A DNA stretch of 64,000 bases, from the NCBI GenBank assembly GCA_902787555.1, contig CADAGO010000020.1, forward strand, positions 82,356 through 146,355, written 5' to 3'. The DNA is from an uncultured Bacteroidales bacterium (GTDB lineage: Bacteria; Bacteroidota; Bacteroidia; Bacteroidales; Bacteroidaceae). A program made the translations under genes and the position numbers. Below, in pieces: positions 48,520 through 57,291 of the stretch (its first letter is position 1; each line of letters starts with the position of its first letter). The notes under the pieces were generated by a model. It was not told the origin of the DNA. It saw only the letters and a list, made by a program, of their open reading frames with translations, and did not search any database.

Positions 48520-50019
48520 ATGGATCGTTTATTTATTTTTGACACAACATTGCGTGATGGCGAGCAAGTACCCGGATGCCAGCTCAACACGGTAGAGAAA
48601 ATTCAAGTTGCCAAGCAACTCGAGATGTTGGGAGTCGATGTCATCGAAGCAGGATTCCCTATATCCAGTCCAGGCGACTACAACTCTGTCATCGAAATCT
48701 CGAAGGCTGTGACATGGCCTACTATCTGTGCACTGACTCGTGCCGTCGAGAAAGATATTGATGTGGCTGTTGAGGCTCTGCAGTATGCGAAGCGTAAGCG
48801 TATTCATACCGGTATCGGTACGAGTGATTCGCACATCAAGTACAAATTCAACAGCAACCGTGAGGAAATCATCGAGCGTGCTGTCGCAGCAGTGAAGTAT
48901 GCACGTCGCTTTGTTGACGATGTAGAGTTCTATGCCGAGGATGCAGGTCGTACTGACAACGAGTATCTGGCTCGTGTGATCGATGCTGTATGTAAGGCTG
49001 GTGCTACCGTTTGTAACATCCCAGACACAACGGGTTTCCGCGTGCCGAACGAATATCATGAGAAGATCAAGTATCTTTATGAGCATGTCGATGCCTTCGC
49101 TGCTGGTACGTCTGTTCTTTCAACTCACTGCCATAACGACCTTGGTATGGCTACCGCCAATACCGTAGCGGGTGTGTTAGCAGGAGCACGTCAGGCAGAG
49201 GTAACGATTAATGGAATCGGTGAGCGTGCTGGCAATACCTCGCTCGAGGAGATTGCTATGATTTTCAAGACTCATCCCGATCTTGGCATCGAGACCAATA
49301 TCAACACGACGAAGATTTATCCTACCAGCCGTATGGTGTCGAGCCTCATGAATATGCCTGTTCAACCCAACAAGGCAATCGTGGGACGTAATGCTTTTGC
49401 TCATTCCAGTGGCATCCATCAGGATGGCGTGTTGAAGAATGCATCGACCTACGAAATCATGGATCCAAAGGATGTAGGTATCGACGAGGCATCAATCGTG
49501 CTGACTGCTCGTTCAGGACGAGCCGCCCTCAAGCATCGTTTGCATATCAACGGTGTGGATGTCGATGAAGAAAAGCTCGACAAGGTATATCAGGCATTCC
49601 TCGAACTGGCAGATAAGAAGAAAGAGGTGACTGACGATGACATCCTCGTTCTCGCAGGTGCTGATCGTACAGAGGCACACAACATCAAACTCGACTACTT
49701 GCAAGTGACTACTGGTAAGGGTGTACGTAGTGTGGCATCCATCGGCCTGCAGATTGCAAACGAGCACTTTGAAGCAGCTGCAACAGGTAACGGTCCTGTC
49801 GACGCTGCTATCAAGGGTCTGAAGCGAATTATCAAGCGTGATATGACCCTCAAGGAATTCACTATCCAAGCAATCTCGAAAGGTTCTGACGACCTCGGTA
49901 AGGTTCACATGCAGGTGGAATACAACAACCACATCTATTATGGATTTGGTGCCAACACCGACATCGTAACAGCTTCTGTTGAAGCATATATTGATTGTAT
50001 CAATAAATTTAAAGATTAG
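48520..50019 (+). CDS. leuA: 2-isopropylmalate synthase
   Basis: 499 residues. Condenses acetyl-CoA with 2-oxoisovalerate, the first committed step of leucine synthesis. HMGL-like TIM barrel: [12 protein letters not shown] at the N-terminus, [14 protein letters not shown] (metal-binding HxH) and the [13 protein letters not shown] motif. The C-terminal ~110 residues form the LeuA regulatory (leucine-feedback) domain. First gene after the attenuator. Its stop codon (50017-50019) is followed after one base by the left repeat of the first DUF559 element. Confidence 0.96.
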   Translation: MDRLFIFDTTLRDGEQVPGCQLNTVEKIQVAKQLEMLGVDVIEAGFPISSPGDYNSVIEISKAVTWPTICALTRAVEKDIDVAVEALQYAKRKRIHTGIGTSDSHIKYKFNSNREEIIERAVAAVKYARRFVDDVEFYAEDAGRTDNEYLARVIDAVCKAGATVCNIPDTTGFRVPNEYHEKIKYLYEHVDAFAAGTSVLSTHCHNDLGMATANTVAGVLAGARQAEVTINGIGERAGNTSLEEIAMIFKTHPDLGIETNINTTKIYPTSRMVSSLMNMPVQPNKAIVGRNAFAHSSGIHQDGVLKNASTYEIMDPKDVGIDEASIVLTARSGRAALKHRLHINGVDVDEEKLDKVYQAFLELADKKKEVTDDDILVLAGADRTEAHNIKLDYLQVTTGKGVRSVASIGLQIANEHFEAAATGNGPVDAAIKGLKRIIKRDMTLKEFTIQAISKGSDDLGKVHMQVEYNNHIYYGFGANTDIVTASVEAYIDCINKFKD

Positions 50020-50020
50020 A

Positions 50021-50522
50021 AGACCCCCTCTGCCCGCTGGGCATCTCCCCCTCTATGGGGAGATTGGGCTTGCTTACTCTATGTTGCGTGATTTCCAGAC
50101 AGCAAGTTCTGACAGGTATTCTTTGTTGAAAGAGTATGCTCGGAAGAACAGAAATAATCCAACGACAGCAGAAGTGTGTTTATGGCAACGGTTGCGTGGA
50201 AAAGTGTTAGGGGAAAAGTTTAAGCGCCAACATGTTATTTATGACTATATTGCAGATTTTGTTTGCTTAGACCGAAAGTTAGTGGTTGAGGTAGATGGGG
50301 CATACCATTTTACGGAGAAGCAGTCAGAAGAAGATATTTATAGAACAAAGAATTTGGAGCAGTTCGGTTTTCGTGTAATACGATTTACCAATGATGAAGT
50401 GATCAGTAAAACAGAAGAAGTAATACAAATAATAAAGGAAACAATGGAAGAAAACAAAAGTGTTAACATCCCGAATGGTTCTCCCCATAGAGGGGGAGAT
50501 GTCCGTAGGACAAAGGGGGTCT
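50021..50522 (+). mobile_element. DUF559 element 1 (complete) in the leuA/leuC junction
   Basis: 502 bp bounded by 43-bp terminal inverted repeats: 50021-50063 (begins AGACCCCCTC) and 50480-50522 (ends AGGGGGTCT), 37 of 43 identical. Each arm contains a small hairpin (TGCCC-GCT-GGGCA on the left, TGTCC-GTA-GGACA on the right) whose differences are compensatory, plus a CTCCCC/GGGGAG hairpin. The only gene inside is a DUF559 endonuclease. The element starts 1 base after the leuA stop and its right end replaces the leuC start codon. No target duplication is evident. Confidence 0.8.
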
Positions 50523-51904
50523 GCCTCTTCGACAAAATATGGGATGCCCATGTAGTGCAGCAGGTGGAAGATGGACCTACTCAGTTGTACATCGACCGTT
50601 TGTATGCACACGAGGTGACAAGCCCTCAGGCATTCGACACATTGAGAGATAAAGGTATCAAGGTGTTCCGCCCTGACCACGTGGTGGCAATGCCCGACCA
50701 CAACACACCAAGTGACCAGCAGGAACGTATTGACGACCCTGTAGGCCGCAAACAAGTAGAGACCCTCAAGTCTAATTGTGAAGAGTATGGTATCAAGCAC
50801 TTCACGATGGGCACTAAGGATAATGGTATCATCCATGTGGTAGGTCCGGAAAAGGCCCTGTCTCTGCCTGGTATGACTATCGTCTGTGGTGACTCTCACA
50901 CCAGTACCCATGGTGCAGTAGGTGCTATCGCAATGGGTATCGGTACCAGCGAAGTGGCTCAGGTATTGGCTTCTCAGTGTATCCTGCAAGCCAAACCAAA
51001 GACCATGCGTATCAACATCGAAGGCGAGTTGCGCCCGAATGTGACTGCCAAGGATGTGGCACTCTATATCATGGCCCAGATGACGACCAGTGGTGCAACA
51101 GGTTATGCCGTTGAGTATGCAGGTAGTACCATCCGCAACATGTCGATGGAAGGCCGTCTCACCCTGAGCAATCTCAGCATCGAGATGGGTAGCCGTGCAG
51201 GAATCATCGCCCCTGATGAAACGACATTTGCTTACCTCAAAGGACGTGAATATGCACCCAAAGGAGCAGAATGGGATAAGGCCGTCGAAGAGTGGCGTAA
51301 GTTGAAGAGTGACCCAGATGCTGTGTTCGACAAGGAAGTAACCTATCGTGCTGAAGATATTGCACCACGCATTACCTACGGAACTAATCCAGGTGCCGGC
51401 ATTGCTGTCGATGAGTGTATTCCAACCCTTGAGCAGATTGCTGAGGCCGATCGTGGTCAGTTCCTCAGTATGTTGGATTACATGCAGTTCAAGCCTGGGC
51501 AGAAGCTCGAAGGTACACCTGTCGATTATGTCTTCCTTGGCGCTTGTACCAATGGACGTATCGAGGACTTCCGTGCCTTTGCTTCTGTCGTGAAAGGCAA
51601 GAAGAAAGCCGATAACGTAGTTGCTTGGCTTGTTCCTGGTTCATGGCTTGTTCGTCAACAGATTATCGATGAGGGTATTGATAAGATTCTTGAGGAAGCA
51701 GGTTTCGAACTCCGTTTGCCGTCATGTTCAGCTTGTCTGGCCATGAATCCCGACAAGGTACCTGCAGGCAAACTCGCTATTTCGACCAGTAACCGTAACT
51801 TTGTGGGACGTCAGGGACCTGGTGCACGCACCATCCTTGCTTCACCACTCACCGTTGCGGCAAGTGCAATCATAGGAAAAATAACCGACCCAAGAAAGAT
51901 TTAA
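50081..51904 (+). CDS. leuC: DUF559 endonuclease fused in frame to LeuC (isopropylmalate isomerase large subunit)
   Basis: 607 residues from the ATG at 50081. Residues 1-121 are a DUF559 (Vsr-like, PD-(D/E)XK type) domain: [22 protein letters not shown] (Asp59) and [10 protein letters not shown] (Glu70, Asp72), then VIRFTNDEV. Residues ~134-148 ([15 protein letters not shown]) are encoded by the element's right repeat. LeuC begins at Leu149 ([13 protein letters not shown]) and is complete, with Fe-S cysteines in FLGACTNGR and [11 protein letters not shown]. No start codon exists at the normal LeuC start; internal Met122, preceded by A-rich AATAAAGGAAACA, could give LeuC with a 27-residue extension. 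A longer reading from TTG 49979 overlaps leuA and is less likely. Confidence 0.85.
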   Translation: MLRDFQTASSDRYSLLKEYARKNRNNPTTAEVCLWQRLRGKVLGEKFKRQHVIYDYIADFVCLDRKLVVEVDGAYHFTEKQSEEDIYRTKNLEQFGFRVIRFTNDEVISKTEEVIQIIKETMEENKSVNIPNGSPHRGGDVRRTKGVCLFDKIWDAHVVQQVEDGPTQLYIDRLYAHEVTSPQAFDTLRDKGIKVFRPDHVVAMPDHNTPSDQQERIDDPVGRKQVETLKSNCEEYGIKHFTMGTKDNGIIHVVGPEKALSLPGMTIVCGDSHTSTHGAVGAIAMGIGTSEVAQVLASQCILQAKPKTMRINIEGELRPNVTAKDVALYIMAQMTTSGATGYAVEYAGSTIRNMSMEGRLTLSNLSIEMGSRAGIIAPDETTFAYLKGREYAPKGAEWDKAVEEWRKLKSDPDAVFDKEVTYRAEDIAPRITYGTNPGAGIAVDECIPTLEQIAEADRGQFLSMLDYMQFKPGQKLEGTPVDYVFLGACTNGRIEDFRAFASVVKGKKKADNVVAWLVPGSWLVRQQIIDEGIDKILEEAGFELRLPSCSACLAMNPDKVPAGKLAISTSNRNFVGRQGPGARTILASPLTVAASAIIGKITDPRKI

Positions 51905-51947
51905 AGACCCCCTCTGCCTGTTAGGCATCTCCCCCTCTATGGGAAGA
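51905..51947 (+). repeat. Solo terminal repeat of DUF559 element family 1 (leuC/leuD junction)
   Basis: 39 of 43 bases match the left repeat of element 1, beginning immediately after the leuC stop codon. Its hairpin reads TGCCT-GTT-AGGCA: one C-G pair has become T-A on both sides relative to element 1. No nuclease gene or second repeat is left. The remaining 49 bases to leuD are ordinary A-rich leader. Confidence 0.8.
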
Positions 51948-51996
51948 GAATTACCCAAACAGAGATGTATCAATAAGTTGAAAGATATAGAGTAAA

Positions 51997-52632
51997 ATGG
52001 CAAAAGAAAAATTTAACATCATACAGTCAACCTGTATCCCCATTCAGATTGACAATTGCAATACCGACCTGATTATCCCAGCCAGGTATCTTGCAAGTAC
52101 AACGCGCGACCCAAAGTTCTTCGGAGATGCTTTTATGCACGATCTTCGCTACGATGCCGATAACAAACCAGTTGCCGACTTCGTGATGAATCAGCCTGCA
52201 TTCTCAGAGGCACCTCATGAGGGGGTACATGAAATCATCGTAGGAGGACAGAACTGGGGCTCTGGTTCCAGCCGTGAACATGCCGCATGGGCCATTGCAG
52301 GCTATGGTGTGCGTGTGGTTATCAGCAGCAGCTTTGCGGATATCCATCGCAACAACCTCCTCAACTGCTTCGTGCTGCCTGTCATCGTGTCACCAGCATT
52401 CCAGCAGGAACTCTTCGCCAGCATCGCTGCCGACCCACAGACCAAGGTCAAAGTCGATGTGCCCAACCAGACAGTCACCAACTTGGCAACTGGTCACAGC
52501 GAGCAGTTCGAAATCAACTCTTACAAGAAGTACTGTCTGATGAATGCCTTCGACGACATCGATTTCTTGTTGGACAATAAAGATAAGATAGAGAAATATG
52601 AGGAGACCCACCCCCTGAACCCCTCCCTGTGA
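51997..52632 (+). CDS. leuD: 3-isopropylmalate dehydratase small subunit
   Basis: 211 residues. With LeuC it isomerises 2- to 3-isopropylmalate. The swivel-domain motif GSGSSREHAAWA is intact, and CIPIQIDNCNTDLIIPARYL is typical. The native protein likely ended near KIEKYE; the final THPLNPSL and the stop codon are encoded by the left repeat of element 2, so the C-terminus has been rewritten by the insertion. Confidence 0.94.
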   Translation: MAKEKFNIIQSTCIPIQIDNCNTDLIIPARYLASTTRDPKFFGDAFMHDLRYDADNKPVADFVMNQPAFSEAPHEGVHEIIVGGQNWGSGSSREHAAWAIAGYGVRVVISSSFADIHRNNLLNCFVLPVIVSPAFQQELFASIAADPQTKVKVDVPNQTVTNLATGHSEQFEINSYKKYCLMNAFDDIDFLLDNKDKIEKYEETHPLNPSL

Positions 52633-52914
52633 GTGAGGGGAGTGGTTACCAATCAGCGATAAGCGATATGGGGTTCAAGACAGCGTCAGATCATTCTGAA
52701 CGTCAACAGGAAGAAGATGACGAACGAAGAACCAGAGAATGAAAAGCTAAGGGGTTTGATGTAATACGTTTCACCAATGAAGAGGTTCTATATACAAACA
52801 AGGTGATAGAAGATATTATTCAAAAACTGCAAGAATATGAATAATCAGCAGCAAACAACATCTAACGGAGTATATACTCCCCTCCTTTGCAGGGAGGGGC
52901 AAGGGGGTAGGTCT
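52604..52914 (+). mobile_element. DUF559 element 2 (internally deleted) in the leuD/leuA2 junction
   Basis: 311 bp. Left repeat from 52604 (AGACCCACCCCCTG..., with CCCTCCCTGT) and right repeat 52876-52914 (ACTCCCCTC...CAGGGAGGGG...GGTCT) are inverted copies of one another, about 40 bp with some differences. They differ in sequence from the family 1 repeats. Between them is only the C-terminal part of a DUF559 gene. The left end supplies the leuD stop codon; the right end runs into leuA2. Confidence 0.75.
52668..52844 (+). pseudogene. DUF559 endonuclease remnant
   Basis: In one frame the sequence reads SDHSERQQEEDDERRTRE, a stop codon (52740-52742), then KAKGFDVIRFTNEEVLYTNK and a helical end. 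This matches the C-terminal half of DUF559 (compare [12 protein letters not shown] in element 1). The N-terminal half with the catalytic Asp and Glu-x-Asp is deleted. The last codons overlap the ATG of the next gene. Confidence 0.8.
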
Positions 52915-54426
52915 ATAGAAATCATGGACACTACACTTCGCGATGGTGAACAGACCAACGGAGTGTCGTTTGTGCCGCATGAGAAACTCATCGTAGCGCG
53001 TATGCTACTTCAAGACCTGAATGTAGACAGGATTGAGGTGGCATCAGCACGTGTGTCCGATGGTGAGAAAGAGGCTGTTCGCAGCATCTGTAAGTGGGCC
53101 AACATGGCAGGAAAACTCGATAGGGTGGAAGTGCTGGGATTTGTCGACGGTCATACCTCTATCGACTGGATCAACGATTGTGGCTGCAAGAACATAAACC
53201 TACTCTGTAAAGGTAGTGAGCGCCATTGTGTCTACCAGCTGAAGAAAACCCTCGACGAGCATCTTGCCGATATCCGTCAGTCCATCGACTATGCCCACCA
53301 GATGGGTATTGCCGTCAATATCTACTTAGAGGATTGGAGCAACGGCATGAAAGATTCTCCGCAGTATGTACATGATTTTGTTGACGCGCTGAAGGATTGT
53401 GGCGTATTGCGTTTCATGCTGCCCGACACCTTGGGTGTGCTCAATCCTATGCAGACACAACAGTATGTCCATCAGATGGTTCAGTGGTTCCCTGACTTGC
53501 ATTTTGACTTCCATGCCCACAACGACTACGACCTGGCAACATCGAACGTGATGTATGCCGTGCTCGAAGGTTGTCGAGGCATCCATACCTGCATCAACGG
53601 TTTGGGCGAACGTGCTGGTAATGCACCGCTCAGCAGTGTGCAGGCCATCCTGAAGGACCAGTTGAAGGTACAGACTTCCATCAACGAAGTGAAGCTTGGT
53701 GAGGCAAGCCGTCTCATTGAAAGCTATTCAGGAATTGCCATTCCGTCCAACAAACCTATCATCGGTGAGAACGTCTTCACCCAAGTGGCAGGCGTACATG
53801 CCGATGGTGACAATAAGAACAACCTCTATTGCAACGACCTGCTTCCAGAGCGGTTCGGACGTAAACGTGAATATGCATTGGGTAAGAACAGCGGTAAGGC
53901 CAACATCTTGAAGAACCTCGAGGAACTTGGACTTGAACTCACGCCCGAACAGACACGCCGCGTTACCGATCGTATCATCGAGTTGGGCGACAAGAAGCAG
54001 ATAGTCACTCAGGAAGACCTTCCCTATATCGTCAGCGATGTGCTCAAACACACCACACCCGACGAGAAGGTCAAACTGCTCAGCTATATGGTCAGCACCG
54101 CCTATGGACTCAAACCGATGGCGAGTGTGAAGCTCGAAGTTAATGGTGAGGTCTATGAAGAGTCAGCAATGGGTGACGGTATGTACGATGCTTTCGTGCA
54201 TTGTGTGCGCCACATCTATCGTGACCGTCTCCACCGCACCTTCCCATGGCTTACCAACTACGTGGTCAACATCCCGCCAGGCGGACGTACCGATGCCCTC
54301 GTTCAGACGACCATCTCATGGACATACGAGGACAAAGCTTATCGTACTCGCGGACTTGATGCCGACCAGACCGAAGCAGCCATCAAGGCAACCATTAAAA
54401 TGTTGAATCTCATAAACCTCCCCTAA
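52837..54426 (+). CDS. Second 2-isopropylmalate synthase-family protein (LeuA/CimA-like)
   Basis: 529 residues as read from ATG 52837. The enzyme proper starts at about Ile29 ([19 protein letters not shown]), with DFHAHNDYDLATSN (metal HxH) and NGLGERAGNAPLSS, and a LeuA-type C-terminal domain. Acetyl-CoA condensation with a 2-oxo acid is expected; citramalate synthase is an alternative to isopropylmalate synthase. Residues 1-28 come from the decayed DUF559 3' end and the right repeat (TPLLCREGQGGRS). ATG 52924 would give a protein lacking the IEI strand. The last residues (NLP) and stop lie in element 3. Confidence 0.85.
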   Translation: MNNQQQTTSNGVYTPLLCREGQGGRSIEIMDTTLRDGEQTNGVSFVPHEKLIVARMLLQDLNVDRIEVASARVSDGEKEAVRSICKWANMAGKLDRVEVLGFVDGHTSIDWINDCGCKNINLLCKGSERHCVYQLKKTLDEHLADIRQSIDYAHQMGIAVNIYLEDWSNGMKDSPQYVHDFVDALKDCGVLRFMLPDTLGVLNPMQTQQYVHQMVQWFPDLHFDFHAHNDYDLATSNVMYAVLEGCRGIHTCINGLGERAGNAPLSSVQAILKDQLKVQTSINEVKLGEASRLIESYSGIAIPSNKPIIGENVFTQVAGVHADGDNKNNLYCNDLLPERFGRKREYALGKNSGKANILKNLEELGLELTPEQTRRVTDRIIELGDKKQIVTQEDLPYIVSDVLKHTTPDEKVKLLSYMVSTAYGLKPMASVKLEVNGEVYEESAMGDGMYDAFVHCVRHIYRDRLHRTFPWLTNYVVNIPPGGRTDALVQTTISWTYEDKAYRTRGLDADQTEAAIKATIKMLNLINLP

Positions 54427-54961
54427 CCCCTCCCTCAGTCTTCCCCCTTTGGGGGACTGAGGGGGGACAAGAACGAATTTCTCCCCCTTCGCACTCCCCC
54501 CAAGGGGAGAGAGAGGGGAATTCCTGATGCAATGGGAAAGCAACGGTATCATTACGAGACTTCGACAACAGGTACTTATCATTTGATGAAGGAGTTTGCT
54601 CAGAGGAATCGAAGTAATCCCACTGAAGCAGAGAGTGCTTTATGGAATATGCTAAGGGGGAAGCGGTTGAAGGTTAGATTTCGACGACAACATCCTATTG
54701 GCAATTATATTGCTGATTTTGTATGCTTGAAGGCTCGACTAATCATAGAAGTTGATGGTGAGTATCATTTTAGGGGGGATATGCCTGAGAATGATCAGGA
54801 GAGAACAGACATATTAAATAGCATGGGGTATGTTGTGATGCGGTTTTTAAACGAGGAGATTATCTCAGGCGCAGAAAGAGTAGTATTAACAATTAAAAAT
54901 AAATTAGAAGAAATGAAGGAATTAGAATCTTCTCCCCTTGGGGGAGATAAGAGAGGGGTTT
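54414..54961 (+). mobile_element. DUF559 element 3 (complete) in the leuA2/leuB junction
   Basis: About 548 bp. Left side: two G/C-rich hairpin units, 54414-54468 (CCTCAGTC...CCCCC TTT GGGGG...ACTGAGG) and 54478-54518 (CTCCCC-CCAA-GGGGAG). Right side: 54931-54961, starting with TCTCCCC-TTG-GGGGAGA and ending GAGAGGGGTTT. The inner left unit and the right end are inverted relatives (about 16 of 20 over the hairpin). These repeats differ from those of elements 1 and 2. Contains one DUF559 gene. Left end provides the leuA2 stop; right end stands where the leuB start should be. Confidence 0.72.
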
Positions 54962-56019
54962 CCTTAAAAATTGCAGTCCTTTCTGGTGACGGTATCGGAC
55001 CAGAGATTATGGAACAAGGCGTGAACGTGATGAGCGCCGTGTGTGAGAAATTCGGACATGAGGTCAGCTACAAGGAAGCACTCTGTGGTGCTCACGCCAT
55101 CGATGAGGTAGGCGACCCATTCCCAGAGGAAACATTCCAAACCTGTATGGAGGCTGATGCAGTCCTTTTCGCCTCAGTGGGCGACCCAAAGTTCGACAAC
55201 AATCCCAATGCCAAGGTGCGTCCTGAGCAGGGCTTGCTGGCCATGCGTAAGAAACTCGGCCTCTTTGCCAACATCCGTCCCGTTGAGACCTTCGATTGTC
55301 TCATCCACAAGTCACCATTGAAGGACGAACTCGTACGTGGTGCCGACTTCATTTGCATCCGTGAGCTGACAGGCGGTATGTATTTCGGAGAGAAGAAAGA
55401 AGGTACCGATGTGGCTTACGACACCAACTACTACACCCGCAAGGAAGTAGAGCGTATCCTCCGTGTAGCTTATCAGTATGCCATGCAGCGTCGCAAGCAC
55501 CTCACCGTAGTCGATAAGGCTAACGTCCTTGCATCCAGCCGTCTGTGGCGTGCCGTTGCTCAGGAGATTGCTCCTCAGTATCCTGAGGTAACAACTGACT
55601 ATATGTATGTCGATAATGCTGCTATGCGTATGATTCAAGAGCCAACCTTCTTCGATGTGATGGTTACCGAGAACACCTTTGGTGATATCCTCACCGATGA
55701 AGGTTCATGCATCACAGGTTCTATGGGACTTCTCCCATCAGCCTCTACAGGCGAGCATACTCCAGTGTTCGAACCTATCCACGGTTCATGGCCACAAGCA
55801 AAGGGACTCAATATCGCCAACCCATTGGCACAGATTCTTTCAGTTGCCATGTTGTTCGAGTACTTCGACCTCAAGGCTGAAGGGGCACTTATCCGCGAGG
55901 CAGTCAATGCCAGTCTCGATGCCAATGTGCGCACTCCAGAGATACAGGTGGAAGGAGGTGCCAAATATGGTACACGGGAAGTGGGGCAGTGGATCGTCGA
56001 CTATATCAAAGCCAAGTGA
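54532..56019 (+). CDS. leuB: DUF559 endonuclease fused in frame to LeuB (3-isopropylmalate dehydrogenase)
   Basis: 495 residues. Residues 1-127: DUF559 domain with [23 protein letters not shown] (Asp62), [10 protein letters not shown] (Glu73, Asp75) and [10 protein letters not shown]. Residues ~132-144 ([12 protein letters not shown]) are translated from the right repeat. LeuB starts at Leu145 ([16 protein letters not shown]) and is full length (351 residues), with the [10 protein letters not shown] and TVVDKANVL-type motifs ([13 protein letters not shown]). LeuB oxidatively decarboxylates 3-isopropylmalate with NAD+. No ATG exists at the native start; Met128, preceded by AATAAATTAGAAGAA, is a good internal start giving a 17-residue extension. 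DUF559 here is only moderately similar to that in element 1. Confidence 0.85.
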   Translation: MGKQRYHYETSTTGTYHLMKEFAQRNRSNPTEAESALWNMLRGKRLKVRFRRQHPIGNYIADFVCLKARLIIEVDGEYHFRGDMPENDQERTDILNSMGYVVMRFLNEEIISGAERVVLTIKNKLEEMKELESSPLGGDKRGVSLKIAVLSGDGIGPEIMEQGVNVMSAVCEKFGHEVSYKEALCGAHAIDEVGDPFPEETFQTCMEADAVLFASVGDPKFDNNPNAKVRPEQGLLAMRKKLGLFANIRPVETFDCLIHKSPLKDELVRGADFICIRELTGGMYFGEKKEGTDVAYDTNYYTRKEVERILRVAYQYAMQRRKHLTVVDKANVLASSRLWRAVAQEIAPQYPEVTTDYMYVDNAAMRMIQEPTFFDVMVTENTFGDILTDEGSCITGSMGLLPSASTGEHTPVFEPIHGSWPQAKGLNIANPLAQILSVAMLFEYFDLKAEGALIREAVNASLDANVRTPEIQVEGGAKYGTREVGQWIVDYIKAK

Positions 56020-56042
56020 GCGCATATAAATACAGAAACAAC

Positions 56043-56078
56043 GAGGGTATGCTAAGCGATTAGCATACCCTCTGTTTA
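56043..56078. terminator. Terminator between convergent leuB and acyltransferase genes
   Basis: GAGGGTATGCTAA (56043-56055) pairs perfectly with TTAGCATACCCTC (56060-56072) around GCGA. The T-run on the plus side is weak (TGTTTA). It probably serves both converging units. Confidence 0.75.
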
Positions 56079-56106
56079 TCTTTGCGAAGTGTGACAAACG
56101 AGTTTG

Positions 56107-57291
56107 TCACCCAACAAGATATTTTCCAATCTTTGGAATACGCTGAATGATGATTGACACAAATGCAGTCAGCAAGAATGTGAAAACAGCGGTAGAGAGG
56201 ATAATGGTAGGAGTGGTCATAAAACCAAGTTTGCCTTCTGTGCCCACGCCTAATGCTTGACGCAGAGCTGTGCATACCACAGGGAGCAGCATCAGGTGCA
56301 TCAAGTACATGCCATAGCTGGCCTTTGATATCGGGACAATCAACATTTGATAGAACTTACCGTCAGACTTTATTTTCTTCAACAGCATGACAGTTCCCAG
56401 TGTCATAAGTGCAACGCCAAGCGAGTCGTTGTGCCAGGTGGTCTCTATCCATATCGTGGTCTCCCAGTCACCATGAATAGGGAAGGTGCTGCCTGAAGTA
56501 GCTAGAGATTTGAGCAGAAATCCACCTTCGATGATGGCAAAACCTATGAGTATTAGTGGCAATGCTATACATAGGACTTTCTTCCAGCGCATGTCGCCAA
56601 CAAACCTGCGGAGATAGAGACCTGTGAATAGATATCCTATGCATCCGCTGATATAGTAGAAGGTGCCGTAGGCATTCCAGCTACATTCGCCCCAAAGCGG
56701 ATAATCTGCCTGACGAGGAATATAGTCCGATCCTGTGATGTAACTCACGTTGCCTAAAGTCATGATGTCGCGAACCAGTGGTAGGATGGTTGTAATCAGC
56801 CATAACACAAGATATATCCTGAGTTCCTTGCGGCTTACTTGCTTTGCCCATGGAGAGAGCAACGGCATGATGATGTAGATGCCTATCAGCATATAGATGA
56901 ACCAAAGGTGCGCTGCAGAGAAGTTGAAGTTGAGCAGCAGCAACGGAAGGTTTTTCGTGGGGTTTCCATAGCATAGTGCATAAGCAACTGACCAGATGAA
57001 GAAAGGAATGAGAATTCTGACGGCTCTTCTTCTGAAAAACTCACCAACAGAATAGCGCAGCGGGAAGAGCAGGTAGGAGGAAGCAATCACAAATAGAGGT
57101 ACACTCATCCTCGATGCCGAGTCTATGGCTGAAGCCCATATCAGATCAGCGTCGGTCAGTATCAGTGTGTCGTAGCCGTCGAGGTAGAACGGTTCTGAAC
57201 TATGAACTACCATCACCAATAGGCAGGCTAGCACCCTGAGCCAGTCTACCCACACTTCGCGTTCTGTGTTTCTGTCAGTTTGCTGCATCAT
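56107..57291 (-). CDS. Acyltransferase family 3 membrane protein
   Basis: 394 residues, about ten membrane helices. N-terminal VWVDWLRVLACLLVMVVHSSEPF carries the acyltransferase-3 (OafA/NodX type) pattern, including the catalytic-type His and RVL. Such enzymes O-acetylate surface sugars. I start at 57291, where the ATG overlaps the TGA of the upstream small gene (ATGA), rather than at the TTG 57312. Confidence 0.85.
   Translation of the reverse strand: MMQQTDRNTEREVWVDWLRVLACLLVMVVHSSEPFYLDGYDTLILTDADLIWASAIDSASRMSVPLFVIASSYLLFPLRYSVGEFFRRRAVRILIPFFIWSVAYALCYGNPTKNLPLLLLNFNFSAAHLWFIYMLIGIYIIMPLLSPWAKQVSRKELRIYLVLWLITTILPLVRDIMTLGNVSYITGSDYIPRQADYPLWGECSWNAYGTFYYISGCIGYLFTGLYLRRFVGDMRWKKVLCIALPLILIGFAIIEGGFLLKSLATSGSTFPIHGDWETTIWIETTWHNDSLGVALMTLGTVMLLKKIKSDGKFYQMLIVPISKASYGMYLMHLMLLPVVCTALRQALGVGTEGKLGFMTTPTIILSTAVFTFLLTAFVSIIIQRIPKIGKYLVG

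Noticed and set aside
48529-49086. 185-residue minus-strand ORF inside leuA
   Set aside because: Antisense to the conserved LeuA barrel; composition is a by-product of the leuA codons.
49979-50080. Longer start (TTG 49979) for the DUF559-LeuC fusion
   Set aside because: It overlaps the end of leuA and would translate the left repeat; ATG 50081 fits the DUF559 domain start better.
50324-50989. 221-residue minus-strand ORF across DUF559-leuC
   Set aside because: Antisense to conserved coding sequence on both sides of the fusion; no recognisable domain.
54432-54465. Strong hairpin after leuA2 as a transcription terminator
   Set aside because: No T-run follows, leuB is in the same operon, and the hairpin belongs to the left repeat of element 3.
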